This document shows, piece by piece, positions 24,150-32,810 of a stretch of 64,000 nt of DNA (the first letter of the stretch is position 1; every line of letters starts with the position of its first letter). The notes below the pieces were generated by a model. The model saw only the letters and a list, made by a program, of their open reading frames with translations. It had not been told where the DNA came from and made no database searches. A program made the translations under genes and the position numbers. This DNA is from Dyella_A ginsengisoli (GTDB lineage Bacteria; Pseudomonadota; Gammaproteobacteria; Xanthomonadales; Rhodanobacteraceae). The stretch lies in contig NZ_JADIKM010000002.1 of assembly GCF_044904665.1 (NCBI RefSeq), positions 186,001-250,000 of the forward strand, given 5' to 3'.

Positions 24150-24173
24150 ACGTTCGGAAAGGGTTTTGAACGT
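24150..24173. promoter_or_regulatory. Candidate LysR operator ACGTTC-N12-GAACGT
   Basis: A 6-bp inverted repeat with a 12-nt spacer in the divergent region between the SDR and LysR genes, 22 bp from the SDR start codon. Position and symmetry suit a LysR-type site; support is from sequence only. Confidence 0.4.
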
Positions 24174-24245
24174 GAGCCCATGCTGCGCGCCCATCCGCGC
24201 CATGCCGTACGATCGCATCGACGAACTCGTTCGAAGAGGTTGCAC

Positions 24246-25160
24246 ATGTTGTCCGAGGACGAACTGGCCCTGCTGGAGGCCATCCGCGAAACCGGCAGCC
24301 TCTCGCGCGCTGCCACCCGGCTGGGGCGCGCGCCCTCGACCGTGTCGCACGCCGCCCGCCAGCTGGAGGCGCGCTTCGACGCCCTGCTGTTCGACCGTCG
24401 CCGCTATCGCCTGCAGCTCACCCCGGCCGGCCACCTGCTGGCGCAGGAAGCCGCACGGCTGATGCACGACGTCGCCCGCCTCACCCGCCGCGTGAAGCAG
24501 GTGGCCGGCGGCTGGGAAGACCGGCTGCACATCGTCACCGACGAGATCCTGGAGTTCGACACGCTGCTGCCGGTGATCCGCGCGTTCGACAAGCTGGAAT
24601 CCGGCGTGAGCCTGCGCATCACCCACGAGGTGCTCGGCGGCACCTGGGAGGCGCTGCGCGAAGGCCGCGCCGACCTCATCGTGGGCGCCACCAACGAGCC
24701 ACCTGCGATCCCGCAGCTGCGCTGGTTCGAACTGGGCCGCATGGAGTGGGTATTCGCCATGTCGCCGCGGCATCCGCTGGCCAGGGCGGCCGAGCCGCTG
24801 ACGCAGGAGGTAGTGGGCGCGCACCGCTCGATCGTGGTGGCCGATTCGGCACGCAGCGCGAGCCGCGGCTACGGCGTGGTGGGCGGCCAGGCCACGCTGG
24901 CCGTGCCGAGCATGGAGGCAAAGATCCACGCCCAGCGCGACGGCCTGGGCGTGGGCTGGCTGCCGCGCCACCGCGCATCGGCCCTGCTCAAGAGCGGCGC
25001 GCTGGTGGAAAAGGCGATGGCCGATCCGCGCGAGCCGAACGTGCTATACGCCGCCTGGCGCGGTGACCACGAGGGTCGCGCGCTGGCCTGGTGGCTGGAA
25101 CAGATTCGTCAGCCGCGACTGGCGAAGCGGTTGATTGATGGGGTGCCAGTGGCCGGCTGA
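24246..25160 (+). CDS. LysR-family transcriptional regulator
   Basis: A 304-residue LysR protein. The N-terminal HTH contains 'LALLEAIRETGSLSRAATRLGRAPSTVSHAARQLEARFDALLFDRRRYRLQLT'. The effector domain follows from about residue 90 ('RLHIVTDEILEFDTLLPVIRAFDKL'). The start at 24246 is the first Met with the usual short lead into the HTH. It is transcribed away from the SDR gene and probably controls it. Confidence 0.9.
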   Translation: MLSEDELALLEAIRETGSLSRAATRLGRAPSTVSHAARQLEARFDALLFDRRRYRLQLTPAGHLLAQEAARLMHDVARLTRRVKQVAGGWEDRLHIVTDEILEFDTLLPVIRAFDKLESGVSLRITHEVLGGTWEALREGRADLIVGATNEPPAIPQLRWFELGRMEWVFAMSPRHPLARAAEPLTQEVVGAHRSIVVADSARSASRGYGVVGGQATLAVPSMEAKIHAQRDGLGVGWLPRHRASALLKSGALVEKAMADPREPNVLYAAWRGDHEGRALAWWLEQIRQPRLAKRLIDGVPVAG

Positions 25161-25235
25161 GGCCGCTCAGCCACTCCCCGCCAGCGGTGGCCGATGGATC
25201 ATCCCATCGCTTGCAAAGTCCGTTTGAGAAGAGCA

Positions 25236-25978
25236 AAGGCTTTCGTGCGCCTTCGGCGACCGAGTCACTTTCTCTTGGGTCGCCAAGAGAAAGTAACCAA
25301 AGAGAAGGCGACCCTCCTCGGCACTTGCCGGGCTACGCCCGACAAGTCCGTGAGCCGTGGCCGGGCTTTTCGACAGTGCATCCATGCACTGACGAAAAGG
25401 CATCGGCATCCTTGCCGATGCCCCTGCGGGCCTGATCGTCCACGACTCACTGCCTCACAAGGGAGGTGGAGAGCAAGAGCAACGGCAACAGCCACAGCAA
25501 CAGCAAAAGCAACAGCAACAGCAACAGCAACAGCAACGGCAACAGCCACAGCAACAGCAACAGCAACAGCAACAGCCACAGCAACAGCAACAGCAACAGC
25601 AACAGCGACGGCAGCGGTCGCGGCAACAACAGCGGCTACAGCCTCAGCAACAGCAGCGGCAAGGACAACAATCCAAAAGCGATGGCGATCGCGTGAGCGA
25701 TCGCCGAGCCTGGGCGCGCGTCGCGCGCTGCCTTTGACCTTCCCTCCCCTCTGCAGCGGCGGCCGGGCGGAGGAAAAGCCCGAAGGGTGGCCGGCATGGA
25801 TGCCGGCCAGTTTGACGTCAGGGCAGGAAGCCCTGTCGACAAACCCCGTAGCCCGGACGCGAACCTCACGGGCCAAAGGCCCGCGAGGCGCGGAAGCGGG
25901 GTGGCCTCTCTTTTGGTTACTTTTCTCTGGCCAAACAGAGAAAAGTGACTCGGCCTCCGAAGGAGGACGAAACGCCTT
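25236..25978. mobile_element. Non-coding element with long imperfect inverted ends and internal hairpins
   Basis: The ends 25236-25313 and 25900-25978 are inverted copies of one another, about three-quarters identical by eye, sharing GTCACTTT..., GTAACCAAA and AAGGC blocks. Each end has its own palindrome: ACTTTCTCTTGG/CCAAGAGAAAGT at 25267-25294 and ACTTTTCTCTG/CAGAGAAAAGT at 25919-25946. Inside are at least five further hairpins (25323-25347, 25374-25391, 25399-25422, 25684-25705, 25789-25808) around a hexamer repeat tract. No transposase gene is present, so it would be a non-autonomous element. Similar GTAACCAAA-type palindromes occur between genes in other proteobacteria as far as I recall. 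No target duplication was evident. Confidence 0.6.
25475..25672. repeat. CAACAG-type hexanucleotide tandem repeat
   Basis: About 200 bp built from CAACAG units with periodic CAACGG, CACAGC and CAAAAG variants, giving a higher-order pattern. One frame would encode an Asn/Ser-rich chain and others Ala/Val- or Leu-rich chains; none has a convincing ribosome binding site. The 6-bp period suggests slippage-driven expansion. Confidence 0.85.
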
Positions 25979-26094
25979 TCTCCGAACCGGCTCAACTTAG
26001 CAACAAGCTGTTGCGTCGACCGATTGAAACCGCACGGGAAGTCCGACAACGGGGCACGTCGCTGCTTGCCTGAAAATGGAAGCCCGAGCTCCCG

Positions 26095-26889
26095 TCAAAC
26101 GATCGACCGCACCACCCCACCATCCACCCGCACCGCCGCCCCCGTCGTCGCCGACGCCTGCTCGGAGGCCAGATACACCGACAGGCTCGCCACCTCCTCC
26201 ACCGTCGCCAGGCGCTTGATCAGCGAGCTCGGGCGCTCGGTAGCGATGAACTCCCGCTCCACCTGTTCGGCGGGCACGCCGCGACCGGCGGCGATCTTGG
26301 CGATGAACTCATTGACGCCCTCGGAGCGGGTCGGACCCGGCAGGATCGCGTTCACCGTCACGCCGGTGCCCGCCAGCGTTTCGGCCAGGCCGCGCGACAC
26401 CGCCAGCTGCGCCGTCTTGGTCATGCCGTAGTGGACCATCTCCACCGGAATCTGCACGCCCGATTCGCTCGACACGAACTGGATGCGTCCCCAGCCGCGC
26501 TGCGCCATGCCCTGCGCGTAATGCCGCGACAGCCGCACGCCACTCATCACGTTGACCTCGAAGAAACGCTGCCAGTCCTCGTCCGGAATGTCGAAGAACG
26601 GCTTGGGCTCGAAGATGCCCAGGTTGTTCACCAGGATGTCCACTTCGGGCATCACCGCGATCAGCTGCGCGGCACCCTCGGCCGTGCCCAGGTCGGCGGC
26701 CACGCCGGTGAGCTTCGCCTGCGGTACGGCCCGGCGGATCGTCGCGATGGCCTCGTCCACTCGCGCCTGCGTGCGGCCGTTGACGACGACGTGGGCGCCC
26801 GCGCCGGCCAGGCCCTGCGCGATGGCCAGGCCGATACCGGCGGTGGAGCCGCTGACGATGGCGGTGCGGGAGGAGAGATCGATGTGCAT
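26095..26889 (-). CDS. SDR-family oxidoreductase
   Basis: A 264-residue short-chain dehydrogenase. Cofactor motif SGSTAGIG (13-20), 'ILVNNLG' (85-91), catalytic Ser near 140-141, Tyr154 and Lys158 ('YGMTK'), and 'ILPGPTRSEGV'. The C-terminal half has the 'LIKRLATVEEVASLSVYLASEQASATTGAAVRVDGGVVRSIV' ending of 3-oxoacyl-reductase-like SDRs. The start at 26889 follows an AAGGA Shine-Dalgarno; the longer frame upstream is low quality. No regulator adjoins it. Substrate unknown. Confidence 0.9.
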   Translation of the reverse strand: MHIDLSSRTAIVSGSTAGIGLAIAQGLAGAGAHVVVNGRTQARVDEAIATIRRAVPQAKLTGVAADLGTAEGAAQLIAVMPEVDILVNNLGIFEPKPFFDIPDEDWQRFFEVNVMSGVRLSRHYAQGMAQRGWGRIQFVSSESGVQIPVEMVHYGMTKTAQLAVSRGLAETLAGTGVTVNAILPGPTRSEGVNEFIAKIAAGRGVPAEQVEREFIATERPSSLIKRLATVEEVASLSVYLASEQASATTGAAVRVDGGVVRSIV

Positions 26890-27170
26890 GGGGAGGTCCT
26901 TGCAAGGAGAGGGTGACGCCACTGCGGCGAGCAGCCGGCAGGGAACGGACATGCCCGCGCGGGGCCGCGGGGAAATGATCACGTGGGTGCCCTGCCGGGG
27001 CTTTCAAGCAAGCTCGTGCCGCCGCGGCCTTTGCTATGCTCCTGCCCCGGCGTTGCAAGCCGCCACCGGGTCCGCGGAAAGGGTTCAACCCACTTGTCAG
27101 TTGCTTGCCACCACCAACCTTTGTGCAGCCGGTGTTGCGGACCTTCGGCGTTGATTGCATGGAGGTTGTC

Positions 27171-28733
27171 ATGAAAACCCTGCCCGCCCGTCCGCACCTG
27201 GACCACCTGAAGAAGCAGGCCAAGGCCCTGCTCGACGGCATCCGCCGCAGCGACCCCGATTCGCTCGAACGCATCCGCCTCGCCCTGCCCGCCGCCGCGC
27301 AGCTCGACCACGCCGCGATCGCTGCGATGGAGCTGCGCCTGCACGACGCGCAGTCCTGCATCGCGCGCGAGTACGGCCTCGATGCATGGTCGCAACTGAA
27401 GGACTACGTGGTCCTGCAGGCGGCATCTGCCGACGCGACCACACGCAAGCGCCAGTGGCGGCAGTGGGCCTTCGGCCACGGCTACCAGCCGGCCCGGCCA
27501 GCACTGGCCGAGCGCCTGCTGCGCGAACACCCGGACCTGCTGGCCGGCGAGCCTGCGCTCGCCTGTGCCATCGGCGATGTCGCCGCGGTGCAGGCCGCCA
27601 TCGCCGCCGATCGGGCCTGGGCCAACAACCCGCATGCCGACAGCGGCATGCCGCCGCTGGCCTGCGCCACGTTCTCCGGATTGATCGCCCTGCCCGCGTA
27701 CGCGCCGGGTATCCGCGCCTGCGTCGACCTGCTGCTCGCCGCGGGCGCCGACCCGAACGCGCGCTGGATCGATCCGCAGGCGCCGGGCGATCCGCTGAGC
27801 GCCCTCTATGGCGCGGCCGGCCGCAATCACGACATCGCGCTCAGCCGGCGCTTGCTGCAGGCTGGAGCCGATCCCAACGACAACGAATCGCTCTACCACG
27901 CCACCGAGATCGCCGACCCGACGATCGTGCGTCTGCTGCTCGACGCCGGTGCGCGCGTCACCGGCTGCAATGCGCTGTTCCGCGCGCTCGACTACGAGCG
28001 CCCCGACACGCTGCGCCTGCTGCTCGCCCACGGCGGCGACGCCAATGAACGCGGACCGAGCGGGTCGCCGCTGCTGCACGCGATCCGGCGCCGCCGCTCG
28101 CCCGAAGTGATCGGCCTGCTGCTCGACGCTGGCGCCGATCCATCGGCCAGCAACGATCACGGCGTCAGTGCCTACCGCCTGGCGCGCTGCCTCGGCCTCA
28201 GCGACGTCGCCGAACGGCTGCTGCAGGCCGGTGCCGAAGCCGACGACCAACCGGGCGACGCCTTTCTCGGCGCCTGCGCGCGGGCCGACCGCGCCAGCGT
28301 GCAGGCGATGCTGGCGGGCGACCCCGGATTGCTCGCGAAGCTTCCACCACAGGCGCTGCGCCTGCTTCCCGAACTCGCAGCCGCTGGCGCGGAGGACGCG
28401 GTGCGGCTGATGGTGGAAGTCGGCTGGCCGATCGCCACGCGCGGCGGCGACATCGACGGCAGCGCGCTCAACTGGGCGGTATTCCGCGGCAACGCGCCGC
28501 TCGCCCGGTTCCTGCTCGCCCACGGCGCGCGCTACGACGAGCGTCACGGCTTCAACGACAACGTCTACGGCACGCTCAGCTTCGCCTCCATCGCCGAAAC
28601 CACGCCCGGCGGCGACTGGCTGGCCTGCGCCAGGGCATTGATCGATGCTGGCTCGCCGCTGCCCGAGGCGCGTTACCACTTCCCGGAAGCGATCGCGGCG
28701 TACTTCGACGAGTTGCGCCAGGCCTCGGCCTGA
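27171..28733 (+). CDS. Ankyrin-repeat protein
   Basis: A 520-residue protein with an N-terminal helical region ('HLDHLKKQAKALLDGIRRSDPDSLERI') that resembles the lead segment of many Xanthomonadales ankyrin proteins. Ankyrin repeats run from about residue 110 to 440 (for example 'CVDLLLAAGADPNARW', 'LSRRLLQAGADPNDNE', 'IVRLLLDAGARVTG', 'TLRLLLAHGGDANERG', 'VIGLLLDAGADPSASN'). No signal peptide or membrane span. GGAGG lies 5 bp before the ATG. Likely a cytoplasmic protein-binding scaffold; partner unknown. Confidence 0.9.
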   Translation: MKTLPARPHLDHLKKQAKALLDGIRRSDPDSLERIRLALPAAAQLDHAAIAAMELRLHDAQSCIAREYGLDAWSQLKDYVVLQAASADATTRKRQWRQWAFGHGYQPARPALAERLLREHPDLLAGEPALACAIGDVAAVQAAIAADRAWANNPHADSGMPPLACATFSGLIALPAYAPGIRACVDLLLAAGADPNARWIDPQAPGDPLSALYGAAGRNHDIALSRRLLQAGADPNDNESLYHATEIADPTIVRLLLDAGARVTGCNALFRALDYERPDTLRLLLAHGGDANERGPSGSPLLHAIRRRRSPEVIGLLLDAGADPSASNDHGVSAYRLARCLGLSDVAERLLQAGAEADDQPGDAFLGACARADRASVQAMLAGDPGLLAKLPPQALRLLPELAAAGAEDAVRLMVEVGWPIATRGGDIDGSALNWAVFRGNAPLARFLLAHGARYDERHGFNDNVYGTLSFASIAETTPGGDWLACARALIDAGSPLPEARYHFPEAIAAYFDELRQASA

Positions 28734-28788
28734 GTTCCGAACGCGCATGGCTCGGCAGGATGGCCGGGCCGTGCGTGCGGCGGCGGCA

Positions 28789-29685
28789 TCAGGCGAGCCG
28801 TTCGCGTGCCGCCTCGATCAGCGCGCGCAGCTTGGGTGCTTCCGACGCGCGCCGCGGAAAGTACAGGAACAAGCCCGGCTCCGGCATCGCTGACTTCGGC
28901 AGCACCAGCACCAGCCGGCCAGCGCGCAGGTGGTCGGCAACCAGCGGCTCGAGCAGGTAGGCGATACCCACGCCGGCCAGCGCCAGCTCAATCGCGAACA
29001 GCGAATCGGACACGCGGGCCGTACCGCGTACCGCCACCGTCACGTCCTTGCCACGCTCGCGCAGTTCCCACGCGTAGGTGCCGCCAGTGCTGGCCTGGCG
29101 GTAGTTGATGCAGTTGTGCGCGTGCAGCTCGGCCACTCGCGCGGGCGTGCCGCGCGCGGCGAGGTAGTCGGGCGATGCCACCATGACCGCGTTCACCGGC
29201 GGGGTAAGGCGCACCGCCACCATGTCCTCCGCCACCATCTCACCTAACCGGACGCCGGCGTCGTACCCCTGCGCGACGATGTCGGTGAGCGCTTCGTCGC
29301 AGGTCACGTCGACGACCAAATCCGGGTGACGCGTGGTCAGCGTCGCGACCAGCTCGGTTAGCGCCATCGGCAAGGCCACGCGCGGAGCGTTGATGCGCAG
29401 CGTGCCGCTGACGACGCCCTTGAGGGCGCGCGTCGCCTCGGTGGCCTCGGCCAATTGCTGCAGTGCCGGCAGCGCGCGGGCAAAGAAATCCTCGCCGGCC
29501 TCGGTGAGCGCCACGCTGCGCGTGGTGCGAGCGAACAGCGGCGCCTTCAGCCGGTCTTCCACCAGCCGCACAGCGTGGCTCACCGCCGACGCGCTCATGC
29601 CCAGCTCGGCCGCGGCCGCGGCAAAGCTGCGCCGGCGCGCCACGGCGGCGACCACCGGCAAGTGGGTCAGGATATCGCGATCCAT
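28789..29685 (-). CDS. LysR-family transcriptional regulator
   Basis: A 298-residue LysR protein of the DsdC/CrgA-like group. HTH 'LPVVAAVARRRSFAAAAAELGMSASAVSHAVRLVEDRLKAPLFARTTRSVALTEAGEDFF' is followed by the effector domain ('GTLRINAPRVALPMALTELVATL...'). Divergent from an SDR gene; the 113-bp gap is AT-rich, with TATCGAATAACTCATA as a possible half-dyad. It probably regulates that SDR. Effector unknown. Confidence 0.9.
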   Translation of the reverse strand: MDRDILTHLPVVAAVARRRSFAAAAAELGMSASAVSHAVRLVEDRLKAPLFARTTRSVALTEAGEDFFARALPALQQLAEATEATRALKGVVSGTLRINAPRVALPMALTELVATLTTRHPDLVVDVTCDEALTDIVAQGYDAGVRLGEMVAEDMVAVRLTPPVNAVMVASPDYLAARGTPARVAELHAHNCINYRQASTGGTYAWELRERGKDVTVAVRGTARVSDSLFAIELALAGVGIAYLLEPLVADHLRAGRLVLVLPKSAMPEPGLFLYFPRRASEAPKLRALIEAARERLA

Positions 29686-29798
29686 TGCTGAACCATATCG
29701 AATAACTCATACGAAAAAAACGGAATTATCAAACAGTGCCGGCGGGTGCATCGTGACTACCGAAGGCGCCGCCCCGGCGCCGCACGAGGAGCAACCCC

Positions 29799-30641
29799 AT
29801 GGCAACGTCCCAGGTCTGGTTCATTACTGGCGCATCCAGCGGCTTCGGCGAGGCCTTCGCCCGTTACGCACTGGCGCATGGTCACCGCGTGGTCGCCACC
29901 GCGCGCGACACCGACAAACTCGCCGCACTGACGGCAACGGCGCCCGAGCGCGTGCTGGCATATCCGCTCGACGTCACCCGCGAAGGTGCCGCCGAAGCCG
30001 CGGTGGCGGCGGCGGTGGAACGCTTCGGCCATATCGACGTGCTGATCAACAACGCCGGCTACGGCATCGTCGGCGCGGTGGAAGAGACCTCCGCACAGGC
30101 ACTTCGCGCGCAGATGGACACCAACTTCTTCGGCGCCGCCGCGGTGATCCGTGCCGCCCTGCCCGTTCTGCGGGCCCAGCGCGCTGGCGCGATCGTCAAC
30201 ATCTCCAGCATGGGCGGACAGATGTCGTTCGCCGGGTTCGGCGCCTACTCGGCGAGCAAGTTCGCACTGGAGGGGCTGTCCGAGGCGCTGGCCGCCGAAG
30301 TGGCGCCGCTGGGCATCAAGGTACTCATCGTCGAACCCGGAGCGTTCCGCACCAACCTCGCCGGCGCATCCATGCAGCACATGCCCGAACTGGATGCCTA
30401 CCGTGACACCGTCGGCCACACCCGCGCCTTCGCCCATGCCATGCACGATACGCAGGCCGGCGACCCGGCGAAGGCCGCTGCGGCGGTCGATCAGGCCCTG
30501 CGCGCCGACCACACACCGCTGCGCCTGCAGCTGGGCCAGGATGCGCTGGATGCAGTGCGAGAACATGCCGAGCAGTTGCTGCGCGACCTCGCCACATGGA
30601 CACCGGTCGGCGCCGCGACGGCATTCGATGGCACGGACTGA
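29799..30641 (+). CDS. SDR-family oxidoreductase
   Basis: A 280-residue SDR with TGASSGFG (10-17), NNAG (84-87), Ser137, Tyr150 and Lys154 (YSASK) and the 'VEPGAFRTNLAGASM' loop. This subgroup resembles carbonyl reductase-like SDRs that act on aromatic or aliphatic carbonyls. Transcribed divergently from a LysR regulator, its likely controller. Substrate unknown. Confidence 0.92.
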   Translation: MATSQVWFITGASSGFGEAFARYALAHGHRVVATARDTDKLAALTATAPERVLAYPLDVTREGAAEAAVAAAVERFGHIDVLINNAGYGIVGAVEETSAQALRAQMDTNFFGAAAVIRAALPVLRAQRAGAIVNISSMGGQMSFAGFGAYSASKFALEGLSEALAAEVAPLGIKVLIVEPGAFRTNLAGASMQHMPELDAYRDTVGHTRAFAHAMHDTQAGDPAKAAAAVDQALRADHTPLRLQLGQDALDAVREHAEQLLRDLATWTPVGAATAFDGTD

Positions 30642-30737
30642 ATTTGGTATTGCCGTGGAAGCGACAACCTAAGTGACTGCCCCGCCAGGGCCTTCTCTTC
30701 CGCAGCGGTTACGACCAACGACACCCGATGCCCCGCT

Positions 30738-31040
30738 TCAGCCCGAGCGCGCAGCCAGCGGCGACGCCGGATCACTGTCATCGCTGCCGAGCACGCGATC
30801 CCACACGCGGTCGATCTCGCCGGCCAGCGCTTCGTAGGCGGAGCGTCCGCCCAAGGCGCGCTGATGCATGCCCATCCAGCGGGCGGCGCGCTGGCGGTCG
30901 CCGAGGTGCTGGGTGAGCAGCACGGCCAGGCTGGCGTCCTGTCGCTCCAGTGCGGCGAAGGCGTTGAGCATCGCCTCCTCGCGCTGGGCGGTGAGGCGGG
31001 CGAGTTCGTCGGCGATGGAGCGGAATCGGTGCTGTGGCAT
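30738..31040 (-). CDS. Small protein resembling the MbcA/ParS/Xre toxin-binding (DUF2384) domain
   Basis: A 100-residue protein starting at 31040 (MPQHRFRSIADELARL). Its second half, 'LLTQHLGDRQRAARWMGMHQRALGGRSAYEALAGEIDRVWDRVLG', closely follows the DUF2384 pattern (W...N..LGG.SP...L......V...L), which in RES-Xre systems binds the toxin. No helix-turn-helix and no RES or COG5654 toxin is adjacent. It follows another short gene by 37 bp on the same strand. Assignment to the antitoxin family is tentative. Confidence 0.6.
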   Translation of the reverse strand: MPQHRFRSIADELARLTAQREEAMLNAFAALERQDASLAVLLTQHLGDRQRAARWMGMHQRALGGRSAYEALAGEIDRVWDRVLGSDDSDPASPLAARSG

Positions 31041-31077
31041 CACGGGCGCTACCTCGTTCGGTGAGGGCGACGACGGC

Positions 31078-31407
31078 TCAGCCGCGCGCGCCGTCGCGGA
31101 TCGCATGCAGGAACGCGATGACCACCGGCGCGCGCCCCATCGCCACCAGCTGTTCGGCGGTGAGGTGGCCCAGTTCGGCGATGCGCGTGTGGCGGTACCA
31201 GTCCATCACCCACTCCGGCTCGGGCTCCAGCCCGGCCGCCACGCGCAGCACCGCCAGCGCGGCGGGAATGGTGCGCAGCATCGTGCTGTAGCCGTACTCG
31301 CCGAGCGGAGCAATCGGCTCGTCGCGCGGATCGTCGCCGTGAACCTCAAGCAGCAACGCGCGCAGCGCGCGCGGCGATACGGGGTGGATCGGATAGGTGA
31401 CGGCCAT
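31078..31407 (-). CDS. Small hypothetical protein with DUF2384-like C terminus
   Basis: A 109-residue protein from ATG 31407, preceded by GGGAGG. The C-terminal 'WVMDWYRHTRIAELGHLTAEQLVAMGRAPVVIAFLHAIRDG' reads like the short toxin-binding/antitoxin module in which 'TA.qLV..GRa..V..fL..i..G' closes the domain. The N-terminal half has no recognised motif. It heads a two-gene operon with the next small protein. No toxin seen nearby; the family call is by pattern only. Confidence 0.55.
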   Translation of the reverse strand: MAVTYPIHPVSPRALRALLLEVHGDDPRDEPIAPLGEYGYSTMLRTIPAALAVLRVAAGLEPEPEWVMDWYRHTRIAELGHLTAEQLVAMGRAPVVIAFLHAIRDGARG

Positions 31408-31627
31408 GGACAACCTCCCTCCCGGCGATGGTTCACCATAGGCCTCGGGCGCAGGCGGGCACTTGTACGTTCTTGCTCGGCATATGCCCAAGCTGCTGCA
31501 TCCCGCGGCCGTCGCATCCGGGCCGCCCTTTTCGCGCGTGACCTCCGCCACATCCCGCCAGCTCGGCGCAGGCACTAGGCTGGCGCCCCGGCAGCAGCAT
31601 CCGCGGCACTGCAAGGACACGGCACGC

Positions 31628-32062
31628 ATGGCTAAGGCAAGCACCCCGCTGGACGACCCGAAGATCAACGTGAAGCTCAAGCTCTCTGCGCTGTGGGCAT
31701 CGCTGATGTTCTGCTACGTCTACGGCGACTACTTCGGCCTGTACGTGCCGGGCAAGCTGGCCGGCATGCTCGCCGGCCGCATGGCGCCGCTGGGCGCGGT
31801 CACCCCGAACGTGCTGCTGGGCACCTCGGCGATGATGGCCGTGCCGGCCTTGATGGTGTGCCTGGCCCTGCTTTTGCCGGCGGCGGTCAGCCGCTGGGCG
31901 AACGGATTGCTCGGGCTGGCCTACGCCGCGATCCTGCTGATGACGATGCCCGGCGCGTGGTCGTTCTATGTGTTCTTCGGCGTGATCGAGATCGCGCTCT
32001 CGCTGACCATCGTGTGGACTGCGTGGCGCTGGCCGCGTCGCACGCCCGTCGTCGAAAGCTGA
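31628..32062 (+). CDS. DUF6326-like small membrane protein
   Basis: A 144-residue integral membrane protein with four predicted spans. The N-terminal 'INVKLKLSALWASLMFCYVYGDYFGLYVPGKLAGMLAGRM' followed by 'VLLGTSAMMAVPALMVCLALLLP' matches the DUF6326 pattern as I remember it. Function unknown. It is 33 bp upstream of a second multi-span protein and likely co-transcribed. Confidence 0.75.
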   Translation: MAKASTPLDDPKINVKLKLSALWASLMFCYVYGDYFGLYVPGKLAGMLAGRMAPLGAVTPNVLLGTSAMMAVPALMVCLALLLPAAVSRWANGLLGLAYAAILLMTMPGAWSFYVFFGVIEIALSLTIVWTAWRWPRRTPVVES

Positions 32063-32095
32063 CCGCGCCTGCCGCCCACCGCCCGAAGGACCGCC

Positions 32096-32806
32096 ATGCT
32101 TCTCGACAACAGCCACCTCACTGCCAGGCGCCACGCCCGCGTGGCTGGCGCGATCTACCTGCTGAATGTGCTCACCGGCATCTTCGCTCTCGGCTACGTG
32201 CCGGCGCAGACGGGCGGCCACGGCGATGCGGTGGCCACCGTGCAGAACATCACCGCGCATGAAGGGCTGTTCCGCGCCGGCATCGTCGCCGGAGCGATCT
32301 GCTACCTCGCCTTCCTGCTGCTGCCGCTGGCGCTTTATCGCCTGCTGGGCGCCACGCACCGCATCGCCAGCGTGGCGATGGTGGCACTGGCCATGGCCAG
32401 CGTACCGATCGGTTTCGTCACCCTGGGCCACAAGCTGGACGTGCTCACCCTGCTCGGCCAGGCGCCGTGGCTGCACCCGCTCAGCGCCGCGCAGGTGCAG
32501 ACGCAGGTGATGCTGCAGCTCGACGCCTACGGCAACGGCCTGCTGCTTGCGCAGGTGTTCTGGGGCCTGTGGCTGCTGCCGTTCGGCTGGCTGGTGATTC
32601 GCGGGCGCCAGCTGCCGCGGCTGCTCGGCTACCTGCTGGTGCTCGGCGGCCTCTCCTACGTGGCGGACTTCGCCGCACAGCTGCTCGTGCCCGGCTACAG
32701 CGACACCGCCTTCGCCAGCTACGCGACGACACCCGCGGCGCTGGGCGAGATCGGCACCTGTCTGTGGCTGCTGGTCGTCGGCGCCCGGCCGGCCGCCACG
32801 GCGTAG
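32096..32806 (+). CDS. DUF4386-family membrane protein
   Basis: A 236-residue protein with six predicted spans. The start 'RRHARVAGAIYLLNVLTGIFALGYVP' and 'GLWLLPFGWLVIRGRQLPRLLGYLLVLGGLSYVADFAAQLLVPGY' are typical of DUF4386. These proteins often accompany small DUF membrane proteins and stress genes; no activity is known. Probably in one operon with the DUF6326-like gene. Confidence 0.87.
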   Translation: MLLDNSHLTARRHARVAGAIYLLNVLTGIFALGYVPAQTGGHGDAVATVQNITAHEGLFRAGIVAGAICYLAFLLLPLALYRLLGATHRIASVAMVALAMASVPIGFVTLGHKLDVLTLLGQAPWLHPLSAAQVQTQVMLQLDAYGNGLLLAQVFWGLWLLPFGWLVIRGRQLPRLLGYLLVLGGLSYVADFAAQLLVPGYSDTAFASYATTPAALGEIGTCLWLLVVGARPAATA

Positions 32807-32810
32807 CGCC

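Larger units (their letters stand above)
25161..26094. other. Gene-free 0.93-kb interval holding a structured repeat element
   Basis: No gene is convincing here. The open frames come from a CAACAG-type hexamer repeat, which is open in several frames on both strands, and from GC-rich sequence. What the interval does hold is the inverted-end element described in the next entries. The flanks (25161-25235 and 25979-26094) show nothing else. Confidence 0.7.

Noticed and set aside
25466..25696. Asn/Ser-rich 76-residue open frame
   Set aside because: It is produced by the hexamer repeat, which is open in several frames on both strands. There is no well-placed ribosome binding site and the interval is bounded by inverted repeats, so I treat it as non-coding repeat.
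30738..31407. A complete toxin-antitoxin system
   Set aside because: Both genes resemble the antitoxin side only; no toxin-like gene adjoins, so only tentative domain similarity is claimed.
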